A DNA stretch of 64,000 nucleotides from DASUBV01 sp035532295 (GTDB lineage: Bacteria > Actinomycetota > Actinomycetes > Streptosporangiales > Streptosporangiaceae), in NCBI GenBank assembly GCA_035532295.1, contig DATKRH010000017.1:4119-68118 (forward strand), given 5' to 3'. Position 1 is the first letter of the stretch. Each line of letters begins with the position of its first letter. This document shows, one piece after another, positions 1 through 7,332 of this stretch. A model generated the notes under the pieces. It saw nothing but the letters and a program-made list of their open reading frames with translations. It had not been told where the DNA came from and did not search any database. Both the position numbers and the translations under genes were made by a program.

Positions 1-1
1 G

Positions 2-727
2 CTCATGGCTTCCGGCCAGGCGGCGATCGGGCAGATCGCGGCCGAGGGCTACATGAACGGGGCCATCAACCCGACCCTGCAGATGCTTCAGTCGAGCAAT
101 CCGCAGCAGTTCCTGAACCAGGCCTCGATCATGCTGCAACTGCAGCAGGAGAACGGCGACAAGCTCAGCCGGGTGACCAGCGCCGAGCAGGCGGCCAAGC
201 GGGCGAGCCTGATCGCCACCCAGGAAGAGGCCCAGGCCACCAAGCTGACCGCGGCCATGACGGGCAAGGTCTCCGCGATCCAGGCCAAGGAGGCTGAGCT
301 CAATACTTCGGCCTTTGCCCAGGCCATGGTGATCTTCCAGCAGACCGGCAACTATCCCGCCATCAGCGTGACCGGCGACTCGGTCGAGGTTCAGGCGCTC
401 AGGTACGCGCTCACCCGGCGCGGCGACGCCTATGTATGGGCCGCGGCGGGCCCGACGACGTTCGACTGCTCCGGCCTGGTCGTCTGGGCCTACGCGCAGC
501 TCGGGATCAGCCTGCCGCACTACACCGGAGACATCTGGAACGACGGCGAGCACGTCTCGCAGGCCGAACTCCAGCCCGGCGACCTGATCTTCCTGTACGC
601 GAACCTTGATCACATGGGCATCTACGTCGGCAACGGGCTCTACCTGAACGCCCCGCACACCGGCACGGTCGTCCAGGTTTCGCCCGTGCCGTGGGGCGCG
701 TACGACGGCGCGGTGCGGATCGCCTGA
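2..727 (+). CDS. NlpC/P60 (C40) cell-wall peptidase, 5' end outside window
   Basis: Secreted or envelope gamma-D-glutamyl/peptidoglycan endopeptidase of the C40 family. Counting from the ATG at position 5, an Ala/Gln/Glu-rich helical N-terminal part (about residues 1-110, probably coiled coil) precedes the NlpC/P60 domain. That domain has the catalytic Cys in FDCSG (C155), the His in LDHMGIYVG (H203) and a third polar residue in NAPHTG (H218). The frame is open to the left edge and no signal peptide is visible, so ATG 5 is probably internal and the true start lies upstream. The gene ends 39 bp before the convergent lysS. Family assignment is firm; its exact cell-wall role is inference. Confidence 0.85.
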   Translation, partial: LMASGQAAIGQIAAEGYMNGAINPTLQMLQSSNPQQFLNQASIMLQLQQENGDKLSRVTSAEQAAKRASLIATQEEAQATKLTAAMTGKVSAIQAKEAELNTSAFAQAMVIFQQTGNYPAISVTGDSVEVQALRYALTRRGDAYVWAAAGPTTFDCSGLVVWAYAQLGISLPHYTGDIWNDGEHVSQAELQPGDLIFLYANLDHMGIYVGNGLYLNAPHTGTVVQVSPVPWGAYDGAVRIA

Positions 728-766
728 CTCCCCGTAACGGCGGATCGGCGGATCGCACTCGCGCCG

Positions 767-2266
767 TCAGGCGGGCTTCACCAGCGGGAAGAGCACGGTT
801 TCCCGGACACCCGCGCCGGTGAGCATGATCAGCATCCGGTCGATGCCCATGCCCATCCCGCCGGTCGGCGGCATCCCGTACTCCAGGGCGCGCAGGAAGT
901 CCTCGTCGAGCTGCATGGCTTCCGGGTCGCCGCCGGCGGCCAGCAGTGACTGCGCGGTGAGCCGGGCGCGTTCCTCGACCGGGTCGACGAGCTCGGAGTA
1001 GGCGGTCGCGATCTCGGTACCGAACGCGACCAGATCCCACTTCTCCGCCAGCCGGGGATCGTCACGGTGCTGCCGGGTGAGCGGCGCGACCTCGACCGGG
1101 AAATCGCGGTAAAATGTCGGCTCGACGGTGCGCGACTCGACCAGATGCTCGTGCAGCTCCAGGACGATCTGCGCGGCGCCCCAGCCCGGCTGCAGCTCGA
1201 CTCCGGCACCCGCCGCCAGCTTGCGCAGCGTGTCGGCGCTGGCATCCGGGCCGACGTGCTCACCGAGCGCGTGCGACAGCGCCTCGAGCACCGTCACCGA
1301 CCGCCACTGTCCGCCGATGTCATACTCAGATCCGTCCGCCCTGCGCACCACCGTGCCGCCCAGGGCGGCCCGCGCCGCCGACTGGAGCAGCTCCCTGGTC
1401 AGGGTGGCCATCACGTTGTAGTCGGCGTAGGCCTCGTAGGTCTCGAGCATCGTGAACTCGGGGTTGTGCGTGGAGTCGGCGCCCTCGTTCCGGAAGATCC
1501 GGCCGATCTCGTAGACCTTCTCGATGCCGCCGACGACCAGCCGCTTGAGATAGAGCTCCAGGGCGATCCGCAGGTAGAGGTCCAGGTCGTAGGCATTCAT
1601 GTGCGTGGTGAACGGCCGGGCGTTCGCCCCGCCATGGAGCGTCTGCAGCACGGGCGTCTCGACCTCGAGGTAACCGCGGGCGTGCAGTTCCTCGCGCACG
1701 GACCGGGTGACCGCCGCGCGGATCTGGGCCATCTGGCGGACCTGCGGATTGGTGATCAGGTCGAGGTAGCGCTGCCGGACCCGCGACTGCGGGTCGGACA
1801 GGCCGCGGTGCTTGTCCGGTAGCGGACGCAGTGCCTTGGCCGTGATGGCGAAGGAATCGGCCAGGATGGACAGCTCGCCGCTGCGCGAGGTGATGATCTC
1901 GCCCTGCACGCCCACGTGGTCACCCAGGTCCACGTCCTGCTTCCAGGCCGCGAGCGCCTCCTCGCCGACCCGGTCGCGCGAGATCATCACCTGGATGTCG
2001 CCGCTGCCGTCCCGGATCGTCGCGAAGCAGAGCCGCCCGCCGTTGCGGTACAGCATGACCCGGCCGACCAGGCCCGCCCGCTCGCCGGTCGCCGAGTCGG
2101 GCGGCAGGCCGGCGTGGCGCTCGCGCACCTGCGTGATCGCGTCGGTACGCGGGAACCCGACCGGGTAAGGATCGATGCCTGCCGCGCGGAGCCGGTCCAG
2201 CTTGGCGAGGCGTACTTGCATTTGCTCGGGAGCGTCAGTGTCGGCGGCTCGGCCATCATCGGTCAC
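767..2266 (-). CDS. lysS: lysyl-tRNA synthetase, class II
   Basis: Charges tRNA-Lys with lysine. The 499 residues match the usual length of bacterial class II LysRS. An OB-fold anticodon-binding domain (about 65-150) precedes the catalytic core, with motif 2 starting RNEGADSTHNPEF (about 259-271) and motif 3 in GMGMGIDRM near the C-terminus. The GTG start at 2266 lies 27 bp downstream of the coaX stop, so it is the last gene of the panC-coaX-lysS end of the long minus-strand run. The same run holds an MprF-like gene (7333-9210), whose relatives use Lys-tRNA; see findings. Confidence 0.97.
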   Translation of the reverse strand: MTDDGRAADTDAPEQMQVRLAKLDRLRAAGIDPYPVGFPRTDAITQVRERHAGLPPDSATGERAGLVGRVMLYRNGGRLCFATIRDGSGDIQVMISRDRVGEEALAAWKQDVDLGDHVGVQGEIITSRSGELSILADSFAITAKALRPLPDKHRGLSDPQSRVRQRYLDLITNPQVRQMAQIRAAVTRSVREELHARGYLEVETPVLQTLHGGANARPFTTHMNAYDLDLYLRIALELYLKRLVVGGIEKVYEIGRIFRNEGADSTHNPEFTMLETYEAYADYNVMATLTRELLQSAARAALGGTVVRRADGSEYDIGGQWRSVTVLEALSHALGEHVGPDASADTLRKLAAGAGVELQPGWGAAQIVLELHEHLVESRTVEPTFYRDFPVEVAPLTRQHRDDPRLAEKWDLVAFGTEIATAYSELVDPVEERARLTAQSLLAAGGDPEAMQLDEDFLRALEYGMPPTGGMGMGIDRMLIMLTGAGVRETVLFPLVKPA

Positions 2267-2293
2267 CTGCCCGAGGTTACCGGGCTTGCCGAC

Positions 2294-3085
2294 TCAGGGT
2301 TGCGCCGTATTGCGCTCGTAGATCAGCCGGAGGCCGACGAGCGTCAGCCAGGGCTCATAGGCGTCGATCACCTTGACCTCGTCGATGACCAGCGGTGCCA
2401 GGCCGCCGGTCGCGATCACCGTGACCGAGTCCGGGTCAGCGGGCGCGAGCTCGGCGGCCATTCTCGTCACGATCCCCTCCACCTGCCCGGCGAAGCCGAA
2501 GATGATGCCCGACTGCAGCGCCTCGACGGTGGTCTTGCCAATGACCCGGCTGGGCCTGGCCAGCTCCACCTTGAGCAGCTGCGCCGCGCGGCGCGACAGC
2601 GCGTCAACCGAGATCTCGATGCCGGGCGCGAGCGCGCCGCCGACGAACTCGCCACGCTCGCTGACCGCGTCGAAGTTGGTAGACGTGCCGAAGTCGACCA
2701 CGATGGCGGGCCCGCCGTACAGGTGCACGGCGGCGGCGGCGTTAGTGATCCGGTCGCTGCCGACTTCCTTGGGGTTGTCGTAGCGCACGGGCACGCCCGT
2801 CTTCACGCCCGGCTCCACGATGACCGCGGGCACGTCGCCGTAGTAGCGGCGGCACATCTCCCGCATCTCATGCAGAACGGACGGCACCGTGGAGCACAGC
2901 GCGATACCGCTGATGTCTGGCCCGGCGAACATCGCGCTCTGGTCGAGCAGGCCCTGGAAGATGACCGCGAGCTCATCGGCGGTGCGCACCGGGTCCGTGG
3001 CGATCCGCCAGTGCTCGATCACCGCGTCCCCGTCGAACACGCCGAGCACGGTGTTGGTGTTTCCTACATCAATCGTCAGCAGCAT
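2294..3085 (-). CDS. coaX: type III pantothenate kinase
   Basis: Phosphorylates pantothenate, the first step of CoA synthesis from vitamin B5; cytoplasmic. The 263-residue protein has the ASKHA-fold signatures of CoaX: the N-terminal phosphate loop DVGNTNTVLGVFDGD (residues 6-20), GSDRITNAAAA in the middle and the second phosphate motif VDFGTSTNFD. It sits 27 bp after panC and 27 bp before lysS, as expected for a CoA operon. Actinobacteria often have panD between panC and coaX; here no panD is present between them. Confidence 0.95.
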   Translation of the reverse strand: MLLTIDVGNTNTVLGVFDGDAVIEHWRIATDPVRTADELAVIFQGLLDQSAMFAGPDISGIALCSTVPSVLHEMREMCRRYYGDVPAVIVEPGVKTGVPVRYDNPKEVGSDRITNAAAAVHLYGGPAIVVDFGTSTNFDAVSERGEFVGGALAPGIEISVDALSRRAAQLLKVELARPSRVIGKTTVEALQSGIIFGFAGQVEGIVTRMAAELAPADPDSVTVIATGGLAPLVIDEVKVIDAYEPWLTLVGLRLIYERNTAQP

Positions 3086-3112
3086 GTCTCTCCAGCTAGC
3101 ACCGCGGGCCGG

Positions 3113-3982
3113 TCATGAGGTGGCCGGGAAGATCAGCAGCGCGTTGTCGATCAGCCTGGTAGTGCCGGCCCGCGCCGCGACCAGCAGCAGGGCGGGGCCC
3201 GCATGCTCCGGGCCGACCTCGGCGAAGGTCGCCGGGTCGACCAGCGTGAGGTAGTCGAGCTCCAGCGGCGGGTCCCCCGCGTTCGCCGCGTCCAGCAGGA
3301 AGGCGGCCGCGGTCAGCGCCGCCTTCGGTCCCGCGCTGGCCGCCGCGGTGGCCGCGGCCAGCGCGCGCGGCAGGGCCAGCGCGACCGACCGCTCCTGCTC
3401 CGACAGGTAGACGTTCCGGCTGGAGGTGGCCAGTCCGTCCGGGTCGCGATGGATGGGCGCGGCGGCGATGCGGACGCCGAGATCAAGGTCGGCCACCAGC
3501 AGGCGGACCAGGGCGAGCTGCTGGGCATCCTTCTCGCCGAACACCGCGATGTCCGGGGCGGTGAGCTGCAGCAGCTTAATCACCACGGTGAGCACCCCGC
3601 CGAAGAACCCCGGCCGGAACTCTCCCTCCAGCAGCTGGCCGATCGGGCCGGGGTCGACCGTGACCTGCGGCTGCGTCGGGTACATTTCCCGGCCGGCGGG
3701 CGCGAAGACCACGCTGACCCCCTCCTGCGCGCAGATCTCCAGGTCCCGCTCGACGGTCCGCGGGTAGCGGTCGAAATCCTCGCCGACGCCGAACTGCAGC
3801 GGGTTGACGAAGATCGAGACCAGCACGCTGCCGTCCGGCTGGGCCAGCTCACGGGCCAGTCGCAGCAGGGACCGGTGCCCGTCGTGCAGCGCCCCCATGG
3901 TCGGCACGAGCACGACCGGCCCGGCCATCGTGGCGCGCGCGGCCGCCAGGCCGGCCCTGGTCCGGGCCAGGATGGGCCTCAC
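3113..3982 (-). CDS. panC: pantothenate synthetase (pantoate-beta-alanine ligase)
   Basis: ATP-dependent condensation of pantoate and beta-alanine to pantothenate. 289 residues, standard length. The nucleotidyltransferase signature PTMGALHDGH (residues 27-36) carries the HxGH-type histidines H33 and H36, and a central GEKDAQQL segment is conserved in PanC. The GTG start at 3982 overlaps the stop of the upstream DUF2520 gene by 4 bp (GTGA), indicating translational coupling. Neighbouring coaX performs the next step of the pathway. Confidence 0.96.
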   Translation of the reverse strand: MRPILARTRAGLAAARATMAGPVVLVPTMGALHDGHRSLLRLARELAQPDGSVLVSIFVNPLQFGVGEDFDRYPRTVERDLEICAQEGVSVVFAPAGREMYPTQPQVTVDPGPIGQLLEGEFRPGFFGGVLTVVIKLLQLTAPDIAVFGEKDAQQLALVRLLVADLDLGVRIAAAPIHRDPDGLATSSRNVYLSEQERSVALALPRALAAATAAASAGPKAALTAAAFLLDAANAGDPPLELDYLTLVDPATFAEVGPEHAGPALLLVAARAGTTRLIDNALLIFPATS

Positions 3983-4902
3983 CGGGGAATCCCGGCGAGC
4001 ACGTCGAGCAGCCGCTGCGCGTCCGGCGCCGCGAGTATCCCGGCGGCCAGCGAGCGCGTCGCGGTCAGCCGGGCCAGGGCCAGGTAGGCAGGCAGGACCT
4101 CGGGAGCGGCGGCGCGCAGCGCGGCCAGGTGGCCCGCCACCGTCTCGGCGTCACCGCGTGCTACCGGCCCGGTCAGCGCGGCGTCACCGAGCCGCAGCGC
4201 GTTGTCCAGCGCCGCGGTCAGCAGGGGGCCGAGCATCCGGGCGGGGTCGGCGACTCCAGCCTGCGACAGCAGGTCACTCGCCGTCGCGACCTGGGTCACC
4301 AGGTGGTTGGCGGCCCCCGCGAGAGCGGCGTGGTACAGATCCCGGCTCTCCTCGGCGATGAACACCGGCTCCCCGCCCATCTCCACGACCAGCGCCTCCG
4401 CCACCGGGCGCAGCGGGTCGGGAGCGGTGACCCCGAAGGAGATGCCGGCCAGCCGGTCGACGTCGTCGGGACGCCCGGTGAAGGTCATGACCGGATGCAG
4501 GGCCAGCGGCATCGCGCCGCCGCGGGTGGCCGGCTCCAGGACCGCCAGGCCGTGCCGCCCGCTGGTGTGGGCGATCAGCCGCCCCGCCAGCCGCGCGCCG
4601 GTCGAGGCCAGCCCGGCCACCAGGCCCGGCAGGACATCGTCGGGGACGGTGAGCAGCACGAGGTCGGCGTCCGCGATGACCTCGTCCGGGCGCAGGACGG
4701 CGACGCCCGGCAGCGCCGCCTCGACGCGCCGCAGCGACGCCTCCGATACTGCGGACACCGCGACGACGCGGTGCCCGGCCCGGCGCAGCGCGACCGCCAG
4801 GGCCGTGCCGACGCGGCCCGCCCCGAGCACACCGACCGCCAGTTCGGCGGGATGGCGAAGGCGGCCGTGACAGGCCTCGTCGGACTCGCGGGCGTTGGTC
4901 AT
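3979..4902 (-). CDS. Rossmann-like and DUF2520 domain protein
   Basis: Conserved actinobacterial protein found beside panC, with the fold of ketopantoate or 6-phosphogluconate dehydrogenases. The dinucleotide-binding GVLGAGRVGTALA motif lies near the N-terminus and the DUF2520 helical domain is C-terminal (a GAANHLVT segment in the middle). I chose ATG 4902, giving 307 residues, because the frame extends to ATG 5013 only by overlapping the upstream gene and by adding 37 residues that do not look conserved. Position before panC suggests a role in pantothenate supply (possibly ketopantoate reduction), but that is inference; no substrate is shown by the sequence. Confidence 0.85.
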   Translation of the reverse strand: MTNARESDEACHGRLRHPAELAVGVLGAGRVGTALAVALRRAGHRVVAVSAVSEASLRRVEAALPGVAVLRPDEVIADADLVLLTVPDDVLPGLVAGLASTGARLAGRLIAHTSGRHGLAVLEPATRGGAMPLALHPVMTFTGRPDDVDRLAGISFGVTAPDPLRPVAEALVVEMGGEPVFIAEESRDLYHAALAGAANHLVTQVATASDLLSQAGVADPARMLGPLLTAALDNALRLGDAALTGPVARGDAETVAGHLAALRAAAPEVLPAYLALARLTATRSLAAGILAAPDAQRLLDVLAGIPR

Positions 4903-4975
4903 CTCGTTCCAGTCCTTGCCGGGTACCGGACGGAAAGGTTCAGCATAGCCATCCCCCAGGGCCGGTCTCCGGTAG

Positions 4976-5458
4976 TCACCGCCAGTCAGCTTGACGATCG
5001 CCGGACGCAGCATCGGAGTCTTCGGGCGGACGCGGGGCCCGGCAGCAACTTTCCAGGTAGAGGGCTGCGGCCACGAGCGCCGCGGCGGCCAGGACCGTGG
5101 CCGCCGCGGCGATCGCGTCGGAGCGCGGCACGGTCTTCTCCAGCTGCCCGGCCACGTAAATCCCGAACCCGGCCGCCAGGCCGCCTAGCGCGGTGGCGGC
5201 CGCGGAACTCGCCTTGGCCAGCGCGGCCATCCGGGCCACGGCGATGGGCTGCAGCGGCTTGCCGGTGCGCCGGCCGCTGATCCTGGCCTTGAGGTTGCGG
5301 CCGGCGATTACCTCGCCGACCGCCAGCAGCAGCATCGCCGGCACCGCCGTCCACGGCAGCGGCGGCAGGCCGGCGAAGGTCTGGCGGACCGTCAGCCAGG
5401 CCACCGCCGCGCTGATCACCGCGACGGCGAGCAACGTGCCCGGGCGAGTCGGGTTCAC
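4976..5458 (-). CDS. DUF3180 family membrane protein
   Basis: Small integral membrane protein of unknown function, 160 residues. Four hydrophobic segments are visible: an N-terminal one (TLLAVAVISAAVAWLTV), one in LPWTAVPAMLLLAVGEVIAG, one around ALGGLAAGFGIYVAG, and a C-terminal Ala/Val-rich helix. The chosen start is GTG 5458, which overlaps the folK stop in a GTGA arrangement; the frame continues further upstream only inside folK. DUF3180 genes are typically found between folK and the DUF2520 gene in Actinobacteria, as here. Function unknown. Confidence 0.85.
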   Translation of the reverse strand: MNPTRPGTLLAVAVISAAVAWLTVRQTFAGLPPLPWTAVPAMLLLAVGEVIAGRNLKARISGRRTGKPLQPIAVARMAALAKASSAAATALGGLAAGFGIYVAGQLEKTVPRSDAIAAAATVLAAAALVAAALYLESCCRAPRPPEDSDAASGDRQADWR

Positions 5459-6018
5459 TGAGCAGCCGCCCCGGGGGCCGCCTCGGGCAGCGTGAGCGCC
5501 GCGCCGGCCAGCCGCCGGACTCCGGCCGTCCCGATCACGCTCACCAGGCCGGCCACCGCGCCCCGGCCCGGCAGGCACGCGGCCGGCGCCGCTTCCAGCC
5601 ACGGCACGAGCACGAACGCCCGCTCGTGCGCCCGCGGATGCGGCAGGGTCAGCTCGGGATCGTCGCTCGTCTCCTCGCCGCAGGCGATCACATCGACATC
5701 CAGCGTCCGCGGCCCCCACCGCTGGGCCCGGACGCGCCCGAGCGCCACCTCAGCGGCCTGGCCGCGCCGCAGGATCTCGATCGCCGGCAGCGCGGAGGCG
5801 ACGAGCAGGACCGCGTTCAGGTAGTCGTCTTGCGGCGGGCCGCCCACCGGGTCGGTCTCGTAAACGCCGGACACCGCGGTGGCGCGCAGGCTCGCGGCAC
5901 CCGGAGCGCCCCCGCACAGCAGGTCGATGCCGCGCTGCAGGTTCCCGAGCCGGTCGCCGAGGTTGCTGCCCAGGGCGAGCACGACCGTGCGGGCGGCGCC
6001 GGGGACGACTGCGCTCAT
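5455..6018 (-). CDS. folK: 2-amino-4-hydroxy-6-hydroxymethyldihydropteridine diphosphokinase
   Basis: Pyrophosphorylates 6-hydroxymethyl-7,8-dihydropterin in folate synthesis. 187 residues with the HPPK opening motif LALGSNLGDR (residues 14-23), the GPRTLDVDVI signature with its metal-binding Asp pair, and LPHPRAHERAFVL. It overlaps folB by 4 bp and the DUF3180 gene by 4 bp, so folB-folK-DUF3180 is translated as a coupled unit. The enzyme acts between FolB and FolP, all of which are encoded here. Confidence 0.96.
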   Translation of the reverse strand: MSAVVPGAARTVVLALGSNLGDRLGNLQRGIDLLCGGAPGAASLRATAVSGVYETDPVGGPPQDDYLNAVLLVASALPAIEILRRGQAAEVALGRVRAQRWGPRTLDVDVIACGEETSDDPELTLPHPRAHERAFVLVPWLEAAPAACLPGRGAVAGLVSVIGTAGVRRLAGAALTLPEAAPGAAAQ

Positions 6019-6380
6019 CCGCGGCTCCGGCGGATAGTCACGCTGATGTCGGCCACCTGCTGGGCCACCGGCGCGTGCGGCTTGTGCACCGTGATCTCGG
6101 CCTTCCGGATGGCCCGGTCGTCCAGGCAGGCGTCAGCGAGCCGCTGGGCCAGGGTCTCGATGAGGGCCACCGGGGGGCCCGCCACGATGGCGGCCAGGCG
6201 ATCGGCCAGGGCGCCGTAGTCGGCCGTCAGCGCGAGATCGTCCGCGGCCGCCGCGGCCCGGGTGTCGACCGTCAGGATCGCGTCGATCACGAACTCCTGG
6301 CCGCTGACGCGCTCATGGTCCAGCACGCCGTGGCGGCCGAACACGCGCAGCCCCAGCAGCGAGATCCGGTCCCGGCTCAT
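6015..6380 (-). CDS. folB: dihydroneopterin aldolase
   Basis: Converts dihydroneopterin to hydroxymethyldihydropterin plus glycolaldehyde. 121 residues, normal for FolB. Family landmarks are LLGLRVFGRHGVLDHER at the N-terminus, the TADYGAL segment, the ALIETLAQRLAD helix with the active-site Glu, and VTVHKPHAPV (seen here as ITVHKPHAPV) near the C-terminus. The start codon overlaps the folP stop by 4 bp and its stop overlaps folK. Confidence 0.96.
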   Translation of the reverse strand: MSRDRISLLGLRVFGRHGVLDHERVSGQEFVIDAILTVDTRAAAAADDLALTADYGALADRLAAIVAGPPVALIETLAQRLADACLDDRAIRKAEITVHKPHAPVAQQVADISVTIRRSRG

Positions 6381-7309
6381 CTAGCCCCACCCACCCCGCC
6401 TGCCCCGCAGCCCCTGACCTCCTGGCGCCAGCGCGCGGCCACCCGCACCGCGTCGGCGCTGGCGGGCACCTCGTGCACCCGCACGCACCAGGCGCCAGCC
6501 GCCGCCGTCAGGGCCGTCAGGGCCGCGGTCGCGTCATCGGTACCGGTGAAGGACCGGAGCTCGCCGTCCGGGCCGGCCAGCAGCCGGCTGATGAACCGCT
6601 TGCGGGAGGCGGCCACCAGGAGCGGGAACGGCGACCCGGCGACCTCCAGGCAGGAAATCTCGGGCAGGCTGCCCAGGAGCGCCCAGTTGTGCTCGGCCAG
6701 CTTGGCGAACCCCAGCCCCGGATCCACGATGATCTGCGCCGGGTCGACGCCGCCGGCGATCACCTCTTGTACCCGGCGGCCGAGTTCCGCGCGGACCTCG
6801 GCGACCACGTCGCCGTACACCGCCTTGCGATACATGTCGGCGCTGTGCCCGCGCCAGTGCGTGACCACGTAGGGCACGCCCGCGGCGGCGACCACGGCGA
6901 CCATCGCGGGATCAGCCAGGCCGCCGCTCACGTCGTTGACCATCGCCGCGCCCGCCTCCAGCGCCCGCTCGGCGACCGACGCCCGCATGGTGTCCACGCT
7001 CACGCAGACGCCCGCGCCGGCCAGTTCGGTGACCACGGGGATGGCCCGGCGCAGCTCCTCCGCCGCGGGAATCCGCTGAGCGCCGGGCCGGGTCGACTCC
7101 CCGCCGACGTCGACGATGTCGGCGCCCGCCGCGGCGAGCTCCCGGCCCCGGGCGCCCGCCCCGGCCCGGTCCGGCCACCTGCCGCCGTCGGAGAAGGAGT
7201 CCGGCGTGACGTTGACGACGCCCATCACCAGGGCGCGTGCCTCGCTGGGCAGGCCACGCAGCCGGCGGTCGGGCCGCGGCACGGCCCTGCCCTCCGTGTC
7301 GCCCCTCAT
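6377..7309 (-). CDS. folP: dihydropteroate synthase
   Basis: Joins hydroxymethyldihydropterin pyrophosphate to p-aminobenzoate; the target of sulfonamides. 310 residues: a 25-residue N-terminal extension, then MGVVNVTPDSFSDGG (first DHPS signature), DVGGESTRPGAQ (second signature), and the pterin and PABA-site residues in DPGLGFAK and ASRKRF. First of the folP-folB-folK overlapping trio. It starts 23 bp after the stop of the MprF-like gene. Confidence 0.96.
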   Translation of the reverse strand: MRGDTEGRAVPRPDRRLRGLPSEARALVMGVVNVTPDSFSDGGRWPDRAGAGARGRELAAAGADIVDVGGESTRPGAQRIPAAEELRRAIPVVTELAGAGVCVSVDTMRASVAERALEAGAAMVNDVSGGLADPAMVAVVAAAGVPYVVTHWRGHSADMYRKAVYGDVVAEVRAELGRRVQEVIAGGVDPAQIIVDPGLGFAKLAEHNWALLGSLPEISCLEVAGSPFPLLVAASRKRFISRLLAGPDGELRSFTGTDDATAALTALTAAAGAWCVRVHEVPASADAVRVAARWRQEVRGCGAGGVGGAR

Positions 7310-7332
7310 AGGGCCAATCTACGGGCTGCCGA

